Part shown: in pieces, positions 1 to 11,150 of the stretch
Layout: each line of letters opens with the position of its first letter
How positions within the stretch are numbered: position 1 is the stretch's first letter
NCBI RefSeq assembly: GCF_910591885.1
Contig: NC_063285.1
Location: 3,658,001 to 3,722,000 of the forward strand
Length of the DNA: 64,000 nt
Direction: 5' to 3'
Source of the DNA: Bombus terrestris
Lineage: Eukaryota > Arthropoda > Insecta > Hymenoptera > Apidae
Position numbers and translations under genes: made by a program
Notes under the pieces: generated by a model
What the model was told of the DNA's origin: nothing
Database searches by the model: none
Seen by the model: the letters and a program-made list of their open reading frames with translations, nothing else

Positions 1-1
1 A

Positions 2-3000
2 ACGACCGAGATAGTTGTAATGCGAGGAATTGGGAACACTTGCGTTAAGGGTACGACCCAAATTCTGTCCGCCGTATGTATCAGCGGTCTTACACTGGAG
101 GTAATTTTTCACGTCCTTGCCGACAATTACTTAAAACACGATATTATTATTGGGTGCGAAATTTTAAGCCAAGGCTTCGACGTACACATGACGCGCAATA
201 GCCTCGATATTTGTAAGTCGAAAACGGTTAATGTCTGTAATAATATCGCCGAACCTGCGATCGATCTCAATGATGTAGACACCGAGGTACTCGGCGACGA
301 TAAAGACCGATTGATTTCCATTCTCGACAGATTCAAAAACTCGTTCATCACGGGTTTCCCACGTACCCGCGTAAATACGGGCCAATTAGAAATACGGTTG
401 ATCGACCCTAACATCACCGTCCAAAGAAGCCCCTATAGACTTAGCGAGGAAGAGCGGAGAATCGTACGAGCGCGAAACAGCGAACTACTCAGAGCTAACA
501 TTATAAGACCTAGCAATTCGCCGTTCGCGAGCCCCATGCTACTCGTGAAGAAAAAGGACGGTTCGGATAGATTATGCGTAGATTTTCGAGCGTTAAATAA
601 GAATACGGTCGCGGATCGGTACCCCCTACCTCTTATCGCGGACCAAATCGCGAGGTTACAAACGGCGAAATACTTCATTAGCCTGGACATGGCCAGCGGG
701 TTCCACCAAATTCCTATACACCCCAATTCGGCGGAATACACGGCGTTCGTTACACCCGACGGGCAGTACGAGTACGTAACGATGCCGTTCGGATTGAAAA
801 ATGCACCGTCCGTTTTTCAGAGGGCCATTTTCAATGCCCTGGGCGACCTTGCGTATTCCTACGTCGTTGTCTATTTGGATGACGTCCTAATTATTGCCGA
901 CTCAATAAACCAAGCCTTAGAGAGGTTGGACATCGTGTTAAGTACCCTTGTAAACGCCGGGTTTTCGTTTAACTTTTCTAAGTGCTCTTTCCTGAAGACG
1001 TCGATACTCTATTTGGGATACGTAATCCAGAACGGAGAAGTCCGTCCCAACCCGGGTAAAGTATATGGCTTAAGCTCCCTACCCGCGCCGACGACCGTCA
1101 CACAGCTCAGGCAGTTCATAGGGCTAGCCTCGTACTTTCGGAAGTTCATCCCTAAATTTTCACAATTGTTAAAACCCTTATACGCGCTTACGTCCGGCAG
1201 TAAAAATATAACATGGGCAGACAGGCACGAAAAAATAAGACAAGAGGTAATCTTCGTTCTGACCGACGCACCGGTGTTAATGCTATTTGACCCCAATTAT
1301 CCAATAGAATTACATACCGATTCTAGCTCCGAAGGATTTGGGGCTATTTTGATGCACAAGGTGGAAGGTAAAAATCGAGTAGTGGAATACTATAGTAAAA
1401 GAACCAGCCTCACGGAATCCAGATATTACTCTTATGAACTCGAAACATTAGCTGTTGTAAACGCCATAAAACATTTCCGCCACTACCTGCACGGACGGGA
1501 ATTTCTTGTCGTCACAGACTGCAATTCATTAAAGGCGTCTAAGAGCAAAGTACATTTGAATGACAGGGTACACAGGTGGTGGGCTTACTTGCAAACGTTT
1601 ACCTTCGACATTGTGTATCGGGAGGGCAAGCGAATGGCCCACGTAGATTTCTTTTCGCGAAATCCCACAGGCGTTGACCCTATTAGATTCGACAAAATCA
1701 AAGAGAAAATGGTTAATCTGGCCGAAATTTCGGAAGACTGGCTACTAGCCGAACAACGTCGTTACCCCCAAATTTCGGGAATTGTCGAAAAGTTGCAAAA
1801 TGATGAGCTCGCGGAAGACATCGCGAATACTTACGAATTACGGTCCGGTACTCTCTACCGGAAAATTCAAAGAAGAGGCAGGACTCTCAGTTTACCTATT
1901 GTTCCAAGAGGGTTTAGGTGGTCCGTTATTAACCATGTGCATCAGTCAATTATGCACTTGGGTTGGGATAAGACGCTCGAGAAACTGTACGAGTATTACT
2001 GGTTCGAAGGAATGGCGAAGTACGTTCGCAAGTTCGTAGAGAACTGCCATGCTTGTAGAGATTCGAAGGCTAGTTCAGGTAAGATACAAGCCGAACTACA
2101 TCCCATACCCAAGGCCAGCATACCTTGGCACACGGTCCACATGGATATAACGGGAAGGCTGAGTGGTAAAAGCGATTCGAAGGAGTACGTCATTGTGTTG
2201 ATCGACGCCTTCACTAAATTCGTATACCTGCATCATACTCGTAGGATAGATTCTCTTAACACCATTAAAGCGCTTAAATCCGCTATATTTTTATTCGGGA
2301 GTCCCTGTCGGATAATAGCGGACCAGGGAAGGTGTTTTACGGGTAAAGAATTTCGCGAGTTCTGCGAAAGCAAACGAATTAAAGTTCACTTGATAGCGAC
2401 CGGTGCCAGTAGGGCTAACGGACAAGTAGAACGTGTTATGGGCACGTTGAAAAACATGTTCATGACAGTAGAGACGACCGGGCGGCCGTGGCAAGACGCG
2501 ATTGGGGAAATGCAGCTAGCGTTGAACTGCACCGTCAACCGCGTGACCAATTCGAGCCCTTTACAACTACTAATCGGTAGATCGGCGAGACCGTATGACC
2601 TATTGCTACCCGACAATATCGAAGAAAAAGAAGTCGATATCTCCGATGTAAGGCAGCAGGCCGTACAGAACATAGAAAGTAACGCCCAATACGACAAAGA
2701 AAGATTTGATAGGAACAAAGCTATAGTGGTTAGGTTTAACCTCGGCGACTTCGTACTACGCAAGAACGAGGAAAGAAACCAAACCAAGCTAGAGCCGAAA
2801 TTCAAGGGTCCATTTGTAATAACCGAGATTTTGGAAGGAGATAGATATATTCTAAAAACGTTAGACGGCAAACGATCGTATAAAGACAGTCACGACAGAT
2901 TAAGAAAAATGCCGGACAGTCGCGTTCCCGCTGAGTTGGACGTCGGTAGTGACGGCAATAACAGTGACCACGACGACATGAGTACCTCGATCTCGGAAGA

Positions 3001-3007
3001 TCCTTAG
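2..3007 (+). CDS. pol: Gypsy element A pol polyprotein (protease end, RT, RNase H, integrase), 5' end outside window
   Basis: Ty3/Gypsy polyprotein that would copy and integrate the element. The frame is open from the first bases of the window, so the ATG at 20 is internal: the same residues follow the protease active site in the related copy at 37589-38410. Order along the frame: protease C-terminal part; reverse transcriptase with intact YLDD at about residues 285-288 (bases 872-883); RNase H around residue 430; integrase zinc-binding H..H..CxxC at about 640-678; the D, D, E core at about 708, 767 and 803; a C-terminal GPF-type segment near 930. No stop or frameshift was seen over about 1000 codons, unlike copies C and E. 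A 57-bp minisatellite and 3' LTR follow. Gag and the protease DSG are off the window, so full activity cannot be judged. Confidence 0.93.
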   Translation, partial: TTEIVVMRGIGNTCVKGTTQILSAVCISGLTLEVIFHVLADNYLKHDIIIGCEILSQGFDVHMTRNSLDICKSKTVNVCNNIAEPAIDLNDVDTEVLGDDKDRLISILDRFKNSFITGFPRTRVNTGQLEIRLIDPNITVQRSPYRLSEEERRIVRARNSELLRANIIRPSNSPFASPMLLVKKKDGSDRLCVDFRALNKNTVADRYPLPLIADQIARLQTAKYFISLDMASGFHQIPIHPNSAEYTAFVTPDGQYEYVTMPFGLKNAPSVFQRAIFNALGDLAYSYVVVYLDDVLIIADSINQALERLDIVLSTLVNAGFSFNFSKCSFLKTSILYLGYVIQNGEVRPNPGKVYGLSSLPAPTTVTQLRQFIGLASYFRKFIPKFSQLLKPLYALTSGSKNITWADRHEKIRQEVIFVLTDAPVLMLFDPNYPIELHTDSSSEGFGAILMHKVEGKNRVVEYYSKRTSLTESRYYSYELETLAVVNAIKHFRHYLHGREFLVVTDCNSLKASKSKVHLNDRVHRWWAYLQTFTFDIVYREGKRMAHVDFFSRNPTGVDPIRFDKIKEKMVNLAEISEDWLLAEQRRYPQISGIVEKLQNDELAEDIANTYELRSGTLYRKIQRRGRTLSLPIVPRGFRWSVINHVHQSIMHLGWDKTLEKLYEYYWFEGMAKYVRKFVENCHACRDSKASSGKIQAELHPIPKASIPWHTVHMDITGRLSGKSDSKEYVIVLIDAFTKFVYLHHTRRIDSLNTIKALKSAIFLFGSPCRIIADQGRCFTGKEFREFCESKRIKVHLIATGASRANGQVERVMGTLKNMFMTVETTGRPWQDAIGEMQLALNCTVNRVTNSSPLQLLIGRSARPYDLLLPDNIEEKEVDISDVRQQAVQNIESNAQYDKERFDRNKAIVVRFNLGDFVLRKNEERNQTKLEPKFKGPFVITEILEGDRYILKTLDGKRSYKDSHDRLRKMPDSRVPAELDVGSDGNNSDHDDMSTSISEDP

Positions 3008-3033
3008 CACAAAGACCGTAGCACCTTACGGAG

Positions 3034-3267
3034 TATGTTATGAAGCTCGGTAAAGGGGCAAGTGATGTGTTCACGCGCACCATGAGCTATAGAGTTATGA
3101 AGCTCGGTAAAGGGGCAAGTGATGTGTTCACGCGCACCATGAGCTATAGAGTTATGAAGCTCGGTAAAGGGGCAAGTGATGTGTTCACGCGCACCATGAG
3201 CTATAGTGTTATGAAGCTCGACTAAGGGGCAAGTGATGTGTTCACGCGCACCATGAGCTACAGTGTT
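3034..3267 (+). repeat. 57-bp tandem repeat (about 4 copies) after pol of element A
   Basis: About four head-to-tail copies of a 57-bp unit starting ATGAAGCTCGG and ending near GAGCTATAG. It begins 27 bp after the pol stop and ends before the conserved 3' untranslated stretch. As 57 is a multiple of three, a short frame runs through it, but nothing suggests a protein. Element C has a 57-bp repeat at the same place with a diverged but partly alignable unit. Confidence 0.95.
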
Positions 3268-3594
3268 ACGAAGTTTGGTGCGGTCGTGCGATCTAGAAAA
3301 ACGAGATCCATTGGGGTACGAAATCGAGACTGGTCCATTTCGCCGTTATGACCCGACTGATAACCCACAGGATGCAACTAGCACTTCCGATACTAATTAC
3401 AACGTTACTAATTCATGTTCTCTTCTATTCCTTTTGTTGTCAAACCTCCGAACAAAATTTTGTTGTTACACTGGACCCTCAGCTTATTTAGACATTAAGT
3501 TAAATTGTAAACAATGTTAATTGTACCGAGACTAACGTTAAGAAAACTCAATATTGTAGCTACACCCGAGGACGTGTGATAGTCAGAATGGCCG
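3268..3594 (+). other. 3' untranslated segment of element A
   Basis: About 330 bp between the minisatellite and the 3' LTR, with no gene. It aligns well with 23570-23900 of element C, including the last 27 bases before the LTR. No purine-rich tract abuts the LTR; the bases just before it read AGTCAGAATGGCCG. Confidence 0.75.
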
Positions 3595-4266
3595 TGTCGG
3601 AGATGAAAGAACGCCGGAGCTCCTCCTTGGATTCGCGGGAATACCGCAACTCTGTAACTTAGATTAAACAAATGCCGCTCCGATTGTTCGAGATTTATGA
3701 TCATGAGCTTGGGCTCGAGGCGACAATCAGTCGCCGAACGTAGCCGCGGTCAAAGGGATGAACGTTTTATCTAACAAAGGCACAGAGTAACTCTATACCT
3801 CTCCTTAAAAGAAATAGTCGTAGCGACACGTGGCAGTAAATACTTCAATAGTTTCTATCCCGCGGCCCGCCACACGCAGATTTTGTCCTCCGGGTAAGAT
3901 GATCGCCGGGTGTCGGCATGCCTTTGCGGCGTATGTTTAGCTAACGTGAGGACCCGTTACAGATCTTAAGATTTAGTCAAGCGAAGTCCGTCAAATAGAC
4001 TTTGTTGCAACTACGGGAAGATAGGAGAAATCTATCCTCCACGAGCGTTGCCCCCCGTCAACAACCTCCCCTCAAGGGCGGCCAGCATCTCTTTCAAAAC
4101 GCCGATATGGAGATCGACCAATTAGCAATAGCGCTAATTTCCCTCCCCTTTGGAACGAAAGCTTTCTTTGACGAATTCGAGGATCTCATATCCTTAGACC
4201 CACCCAATATAGTTTTCCTCGACGACATCGATATAACGCCCATCTCTATAATCCTGACTTCAATCC

Positions 4267-4270
<4 letters not shown>
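3595..4270 (+). mobile_element. 3' LTR of Gypsy element A
   Basis: Starts TGTCGGAG and ends CCGACA, the same 6-bp inverted ends as the LTRs of C, E and the solo LTR at 8548. About 676 bp, shorter than the 1012-bp LTRs of C: the C-like sequence is kept at both ends, with internal loss. It is followed immediately by a long (TA)n tract, matching the TATA flanks of other family members. Confidence 0.85.

Positions 4271-4318
<48 letters not shown>
4271..4318. repeat. (TA)n microsatellite
   Basis: Uninterrupted TA dinucleotides directly abutting the LTR of element A; probably the insertion target, later expanded. Short frames reading IYIYIY here are artefacts. Confidence 0.97.
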
Positions 4319-4321
<3 letters not shown>

Positions 4322-4327
4322 GTGTAT

Positions 4328-4793
4328 TGTAGTATCGTGAGGAAAAAACCTGGTTAGAAACAAACCAAAACATTGTCGTCTGACCTTCGGCTGTTGGTTT
4401 ACATAAGAGAAAAACCTATTGACTAAAGTCACCTAGTCCTTGCGGCACGAAAACAGGACCGGATTAGGAAAAGGACAAAATAACGTTGATCGAGATGTGA
4501 GAACGTTTTATCGAGAGGTCAGAGTTAGTCGAGAAGCGGAGGAGTAGATTTGTAGAGTTGAAAGAGTCAGCGGAGTTGCCTGAGTTGCTAGCGTTCTTGA
4601 GAGATTGAGTTGTTAGAGTTATAGAGTTGCGAGAGTGATTTGAGTAGAATAAGATTTTTGCGTTTAGTTCAAGTTGAACATTTATCGTTCTCTGTCCAAT
4701 AAATCTCTGTTATTTTTATTTATCTTAAATAAATAGCATTAGGAGAATTTTACAAATCAAAATTATCCTAATCCTATCCTTTCCGATACTACA
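4328..4793 (+). mobile_element. 5' LTR of retroelement B
   Basis: 466 bp bounded by perfect 10-bp inverted ends, TGTAGTATCG at 4328 and CGATACTACA ending at 4793. It contains AATAAA-like signals near 4700 and is followed 3 bp later by a primer-binding site and then gag. No second copy was found in the window, so the 3' half of the element is missing or elsewhere. Confidence 0.88.
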
Positions 4794-4796
4794 TTT

Positions 4797-4814
4797 TGGG
4801 GGCTCGTCCGGGAT
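4797..4814 (+). other. tRNA-Pro primer-binding site of retroelement B
   Basis: TGGGGGCTCGTCCGGGAT, an 18-base match to the complement of the tRNA-Pro 3' end. This is the well-known primer site of murine-leukaemia-type retroviruses. Its place, 3 bases after the LTR end and before gag, is the expected one. Confidence 0.88.
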
Positions 4815-4878
4815 TGAAACCAGACAGAGAACGACACGTTTTACGGAACTACTCGTGCTGAAAAGAAAAGAGTTGAAA

Positions 4879-6567
4879 ATGGCAAATTGTGAAGAAGAAC
4901 AGTTTTCAAGTGAGGAAAATCTAACGCTGGAAGAATTAAGAAACAAGCTTGCACAGTTAAATCTACCAATATCTGGTGCAAGGTCAGTGTTGGTTGCCAG
5001 GCTAAGTCGAGCATATAGTACTGGACAACCAAGTCCTAAAGAGCCAGCAAACGGTAAAAAGACCACGGAGAAGCAAGGTTCAGGGGCAATACCAAAAACT
5101 AAGCGTGATCGAGATGAAGACGAAGATCTCGAGAAGCTTAGGACAAAAGAATTAAGAGAACGTCTTGCTAGTATGGGGCTAGAGACGAGAGGAAGAAAAG
5201 CTGAGTTACGTGTGAGACTACAGGCGGCGATGGAAGAAGAGAATACGTCGTCGGAAGAAGAGAGCGACGACGAAAGCGAAACTGAAGACGACGAAGAAGA
5301 CGAAAGAGAAAGCAAAAGGAACGTGCGAGGTGTATATCAAAAACCTGACAAATTCCGTAGGAAAGCACGTAGGTATACAACAGTAAGTTTTCAGAATGTC
5401 CAAGACGCCTTAGAAGTTTTTACAGGCGAAAACAACGAAAATATTAATCCATGGTTCGAGGCGTTCGAAGAAACTGCAAGCATATGTAGGTGGACAAAAG
5501 AATAAAAGGTAATTTATGCAAAAAAGTTGATGAACGGATCGGCAAAAATATTTGTGAATTATGAGTGCCATGCTAGAACTTGGCGCGAGTTAAAAGAAGG
5601 TCTGATAAGGGAGTTTTCGAAAAAATTTAACACTTGGCAAATACACCGGAAACTGCAGGAAACAAAAAAAAAAAAAAAAGGAGACGACGAAGGATGTACA
5701 GCGTACATGTACCGAATGCTTGGTATAGCCAGTCAAATGAATATGGAAGAAGCAGCAAAGATAAGGTACATCATAGATGGAATAAGAGACAAAGAAGTCA
5801 ATAAAACAATATTGTACGGGGCTAAATCAATAAAAGAGCTAAAAGAAAATCTTATCATCTATGAGGAACAAGAATCCCGTATAGCAGAGTCAACTATGAG
5901 ACCGGTGAGAGCTAAGGACAATGGAAGATACAAGCAGTCGGAAGATGTAGGGAAGTATAAAAGGTGTTATAATTGCGGTGATGAAGAACACGTGTGTGCA
6001 GAGTGTCCGAACAAGTCGAGGGGACCTAAATGTTTCAAGTGTAGAGAATACGGATACATTGCATCGAGGTGCGACAATCTGAGCGAGTCCATTAAAGAGG
6101 TTGGTAGTGTGTTTCGATTGTTACCGACGAAGCGTGGTAAAGTCGTGAAGATCGGAAATTTCGAACTGAGCGCGCTGGTAGACACCGGTAGCGAGTTAAC
6201 CTTGATGCGGTATAATCAGTATGTAAGAATCGGAGCGCCCAAATTAAGTCGAGACATTATTGAATTTCACAGTATCGGGTCTAAAAGAAATTTTACGCTC
6301 GGGAAATTTCCGACAGATATTATTATAGACGGTGAATTGTATCATATAACGATACACGTAGTTCCGAACACTGCGATGCAACACTCGTTGTTGATAGGTA
6401 CAGACTTCCTGGATACCGTCGAGATAAACATGAAGAGGGGAGATATCTCCATTAGTAGAATAAAAAACGAGAATTCCGATGGGTTTCCAGAGGTCCTTAA
6501 AGTAGACATAGAGACGGGAGCGCGTGAGGTAGATCTATCTCGTGTCGACACAAGCAGGCAGTTGTAG
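4879..6567 (+). pseudogene. gag: gag-protease of retroelement B, one in-frame stop
   Basis: Capsid/nucleocapsid and protease of a Gypsy-like element. The likely start is the ATG at 4879 (MANCEEEQ). The N-terminal part carries two SAP-like helix motifs (LTLEELRNKL near residue 18 and LEKLRTKELRERL near residue 85), then an acidic stretch. A single in-frame TAA at 5503-5505 splits the frame; the reading continues in the same phase, so this looks like a simple nonsense change. Downstream are the capsid-like core, two CCHC knuckles (CYNCGDEEHVCAEC and CFKCREYGYIASRC) and a retropepsin motif LVDTGSELTL near 6174-6203. A 16-base A run at about 5665 is a frameshift risk. No reverse transcriptase follows. 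Confidence 0.85.
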
Positions 6568-6602
6568 TTCCCACGAGTGCTTGTCTCAAGGACACCGTCG
6601 TA

Positions 6603-6899
6603 ATGAACAAAATTTCGTTAGATGAATCGGTTGCGACAAACATAACCGCAATAGCGTCGGGTGGAAACGACATGGACGGTTGCGATGAAGTTTTTGTAGG
6701 ATGCAGCGAGGATCGCGCGAATTATAGAGTTGTACAAACAAATTCTGTCGCGAGTTCTAAGAAGCGAACCAAAAGCGAGAATGAGGCGGCTGCAAGAGAA
6801 TTTGAGGTAGTGCGTAGACGAGCTATCAATCCGACCTCTTGTCGGCGAAGGGCGTTCAACTTATTACCAACTTACAAGGGCGTTATTTTGAAAATATAA
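6603..6899 (+). pseudogene. downstream tail of retroelement B, unrecognised
   Basis: Open frame of about 98 codons just after the gag-protease stop, in another phase. It is probably the start of pol after a frameshift, but it shows no recognisable RT motif. It ends in a lysine-rich stretch before AT-rich DNA at about 6900, which I take as the truncation point. The stretch 6900-7189 holds no gene or repeat that I recognise. Confidence 0.4.
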
Positions 6900-7189
6900 A
6901 TTCGATTTGAAATATATATTCGTTTGAAATATAAATTCTGATTTCCTGATATAATAATTAATAATAGCAAATATCTACAAACAACTATTCGCTGTTGTAA
7001 CCTTCGACCCTGCTGCGGTTGAAAGAATCGCAACGAGTTACGGTATCTTCAGTAGCTGAAAACGCCTACCGGTTTTCGCAATCGCCCTCTCACAGTTAGC
7101 GGATAATAACCTGCTCGTCTTTGGGCACGATTTGCGAAGCCGCATTGGTTCCCGCAGAGGACACTGTTATAAATAACCATTTGTTCACA

Positions 7190-8430
7190 TTAGATGCCAA
7201 AAGCAAGATAGAATTCTAAAGGTTTATTGATTACTTTGGATTGAATTAAGCTATTGTGACGTAATCTTATACGTCTTGTAGAGATAGCTTGCAAATTTCC
7301 TACTTTTCCATTCTTAACTATTGTTATTGCGAATGATATGTTATTATTCGCCAATTTCATTTCTTTGTGTCTGAGCGTTTCTCCATGGAAACTGGTCGCT
7401 GCAAGTGCTCTTTCGTCACATGGTTTGTTAAAAATTTCATTCGATGCTAGATCAGATATGTCCAAGCTGCCTAAACTTTCCACACGACTAGAAGCGGCAT
7501 AGATTTGCACTTTTGCAAAATTCTCTTTGCCAAGATCAATTACGGTCCTATCTATTATAGCCATTTGTAATCTGTGTACCGCTACTGTCCAGCTTAGCAC
7601 AAGCGATGACATTCTTTATTCAACATCTCCGTAACATTTCGTCAGTTGAAACATTGCTATTACTGGAGATATGGGAATGTAGCCGTCAGCATATTTGAAT
7701 CTGCTTCCAATTCTCTCACTTTCAGCTGACCTCTTCAAATAAATTTCTGACAAATAAATTTCTTTGCCATTCCCATTGCGTCGTTTATCAAACCAACGGA
7801 AATTGGTATGTTTCGTCGCAACATAACTCGTGATCCCTCGGCTAATGTTATTGCATGCAACAGTTATCCATGATTATTTACATCTGCATGAATAATATTT
7901 TCGGAAGTTTTTTTCTCGCATGTAGCTGCTTCCCGACTCTCGCCTACTCAATGAATAACGTACACACGACGTAATTTCGCTAATTCATCAATCATTTTTG
8001 TGTTATATTCGTCTACGAATCTTACTATCTGGAATATTCTTACTGCTATATATCACTCCTTCGCACTCATAGTATTTCAAACTCAGAAGTTGTTATTTCG
8101 CCAAACTGTAAATTATCTAATAGGTCGATAAACTCTGTATCATCCTTTTACCTCATATTAATGATGAGTTCGCAGAATGAAACTTGGTACTATAAATTAA
8201 TCTTTACAGCACACCACTGTTTTTATACAATACAACAATGTTCTTTTGCTGGGAATAATCGCATGAAAGAGATGTCATCGAAGAGAAATACATTTCTGTC
8301 ACCAAATATTTTTTTATATATCTTGAATTCTTGCAGTCTTAAATGAATTATTCGCAAATTCTCGTAAGATACCATTGAGATCTCATCAACAATCAACTAT
8401 CTTTTATGACGTCACTTTCGTTCCTCCTGT
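7190..8430 (-). pseudogene. Helitron-type (PIF1-like) helicase, decayed
   Basis: Read on the minus strand, three frames together give the C-terminal half of a PIF1-like helicase as carried by Helitron transposons. Going 3' to 5' on the plus strand: FLFDDISF (degraded motif II area) near 8280; NMRFVQKDD then LLDNLQFGEIT near 8150-8090; SRVMLRRN and GLINDAMG near 7840-7770; and TVAVHRLQ, DLGKENFAKVQIY, SSRVESLGSLD, NKPCDERAL in 7410-7590 (motif VI, where functional copies have TxHKSQG). Several stops and frameshifts separate the blocks, so it is dead. No rolling-circle Rep domain or Helitron 3' hairpin was identified nearby. It is truncated toward 8430, next to a solo LTR. Confidence 0.8.
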
Positions 8431-8547
8431 TCAAACTTTTGTCCTGTCACGCGGTTATAGCAGTGCCTTTCTCAATAGGCAAGGGGAAACAGACAGATAC
8501 AAAATTATCCCAAATATTTCAACGAGAGTAACGTCAATCTTTATATA

Positions 8548-9047
8548 TGTCGGAGATGTAGGGACATCGGGCCTTTCTTTAGGAAGATCCCCAATACTTG
8601 GGCTCGAGGTGACGTAACTGGTCGCCGAACGTAGCCACGGTCACGGGATGAACGAAATGTCTTACAGAGGAGGTACCGATGTTGAGGGATACGCTGTATA
8701 AGCAATCAAGTCTCGATCAGGAGCAATGCTGGTTTACGCGGGACTGCCTAGTTACGGCGCTTGGGAATTTGTTGATATTCCCGATCTATATGTATTTGAC
8801 ATATGTGACTGTATCTGTCTTTTATTTTGCAATCACCTTAGAGAGTTTACTGTCATCGTCTTGGCTGTCAGTCTGAAAGTAACCCAGCGTCTGAGTTAAC
8901 GTGTCTGCGTGCTACAAAATGTATTCCATTGTACAAAGAGTTTACCCGTTGACCGTGGATTCGTTATTGAGCCCAGGAACATTGTCAATAGCTTTCGTTA
9001 TACTTATTAATTATTTCACGCCTAAAATTTCTAACGATAACCCGACA
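8548..9047 (+). mobile_element. Solo LTR of the Gypsy A/C family
   Basis: Starts TGTCGGAGATG and ends AACCCGACA, about 500 bp. It shares blocks with the C LTR (GGCTCGAGG, GTCGCCGAACGTAGCC, GATTCGTTA) but is diverged and shortened. The flanks are TATA on both sides (TTTATATA before, TATAAATC after), consistent with a 4-bp TATA target duplication and LTR-LTR excision of the internal part. Confidence 0.82.
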
Positions 9048-10319
9048 TATAAATCTAAGTGGTCATTGTATATTCTTTAGTCGGCATAAATCGTCACAGG
9101 ATACGATCTTCTGCGAATTATTCATTTTCGACGGAAATCTGTTCGCCGTGAAGTGATGTCTGACGCACTATTAAGTTATAGAAATATCCTTCTCTGTCAC
9201 TGTTCAAAGTATAATACTGCTGGCGCAGTATAGCTGGTTTATTCCTTATTCGCATACAGCACTGGATAGCCCACACAATTGTTTATTCATTAATAAGTAT
9301 AAAGAAACGAAACAAGAGTAATAAATAGATAGAAAGAAATTACCGCCTTATCAATAACAATGAAAACCGTTTTACGTTCACCCTGTATTATTGGTCGCTA
9401 CACTAAAGAATGTATAATAAGATGAAAAATCTTTTCCAAAGAAATATTATCAATTTTGAAATGCATTGCAAAGTGACAAATAATTTTCTTTGTATTTATA
9501 CAAATAAGGAATATTACAAGAATTAAATAATGTCAACCATATTTATATTTTATTTATACGCACGTATAACAATAGTTAGGATTACTCATTCACTTACTAA
9601 ACAGCATATTATATATACCGCAACCTTTTCGAAGGTGGCGCAAAATTAAAGATACTACAATATATAGACATATCCTAAATACATATATAAAGATAACCTT
9701 TATTGTTAAGATGAGTACAAAGTGTAAGGAGAAGGGTTAAAACTTTACAAAGATGCCTGGATTTCAACTGAAGCGTTTAGCACACAATACGATGGAAAAA
9801 CGGTCAGGGCATATTTAGGGATGCTTAACTGTTTCAGAGCTCGTGATGGTCTGGACTGTCTCTAAGTTTCCAAAGAGGCTAATTGAGAAAGTCGTAAAAT
9901 AACCGTCTACAGCCATTCCTGACAATAGTGACGACCTTGATAATAGTCACGAATTTACGACTTCTCATTAACATAAACGAAAGAAATACGAACTACAGAA
10001 CGAATCCAAACAGAGCTTGTCAGTACGATGTAGTCAAATGAAATGCAAGATATTCCGACGGCAAAATCAAACCAAAACTGATGTAACAATAAATCTAAAA
10101 TAATGCGATGCATACGTAGACACGGATTTCCGATAAATATTACAAAAATATATTCTTAACCTATGTATATCGCATGGGTATACACACATATCGAAAATAT
10201 CGCCGGCGAATTTACCTTCATTTTCGAGGTAATCACGCAAATACAAAAGTAAAATGACAGAAGGTGTGCTTTATAAATAATCGAATTATTAATTGTTAAT
10301 TATCCTCTGAAATGCAAAA
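9048..10319. other. Unassigned AT-rich DNA
   Basis: No open frame above noise, no RNA gene and no repeat that I recognise. It may include the 3' part of the Gypsy remnant that begins at 10320. Confidence 0.5.
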
Positions 10320-11150
10320 TTTCATCTGATCGACTCTTACTATTCCTGTAAAGGGCATACGTGTTAATTAAAACCCACCTATATCTGTAACAACATATCT
10401 ATTTTTCTCTAAAATCTTTTTAATAACGTAGGGGCTTTCAAATTTACCAATTCCTTATCTACTCCCGGTGCGACGTCCGAATCACGTATCCGATCATCAC
10501 GTATCGTCGATTTTGATACCCTGTCGCATTTTTATGTTTTCTGTCGTAGACGCGTTCATTTTCTTGCTCAGGCTTGTCACTTATTCCTGTCGCTTAATGA
10601 AGCCAAGCTGATTTATTTCAAACAACAATTGCGAAAGACTTTCTCCCGTTGACCTGCAAATTGTATTGTTCTAGGCGAATTCGACTGGACTCTAGACTCA
10701 AGACTGCCATTTCCCGGGTGTTTCCGACAATTTTGCCAGCATCGGTGTTCCGTTTGCCTGTGGAGTACCGAATGTAACATGTTCGACCGCATTATTAGTT
10801 AGGAATTCTTTGAATGGCCCAGTCGAGAAAACAAAAGCCTCGATTGCTAATTACTCGTCTGGGTCTACTTTAAGTTCTAAAATATTTCGTCATGAAAACT
10901 CATATTGGTAAACACCAACCTTTTATGTCTTTGTCGACTGGCATGGGCATAACCGTTTGAAAAGGTACGTTACCTTTTCTCAACTACGCAAATATCCTTC
11001 GATTTTACCACTAGTCGGCGAAAACTTTGAGCATTTCAAACAATTGCCAAAATATTTCTGTCTTACTTTCTGTCAACAAATGTACTCTACTAATACTTTC
11101 GACGATTTTATTGAATCCTAAATGATATTATTTTCCAATTACAGCTCGTG
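10320..11150 (-). pseudogene. Old Gypsy-type integrase remnant
   Basis: Reading the minus strand in mixed frames gives a typical integrase C-terminal half: KIEGYLR and GNVPFQTV near 11000-10930, FKEFLTNNAVEHVTFGTPQANG near 10820-10755, MLAKLSETPGKW, VEFA and NNTICRSTGES near 10735-10640, and YVIKKILEKNRYVVTDI near 10440-10380. Stops and frameshifts are frequent and no open frame over 60 codons survives. It belongs to a family different from A/C. No LTR could be assigned. Confidence 0.72.

Noticed and set aside
3040..3225. Small repeat protein in element A
   Set aside because: Same reason; the unit is a DNA minisatellite and the frame is not preserved in C or E.
4002..4340. Frames ending in IYIYIY
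   Set aside because: Translation of the (TA)n microsatellite.
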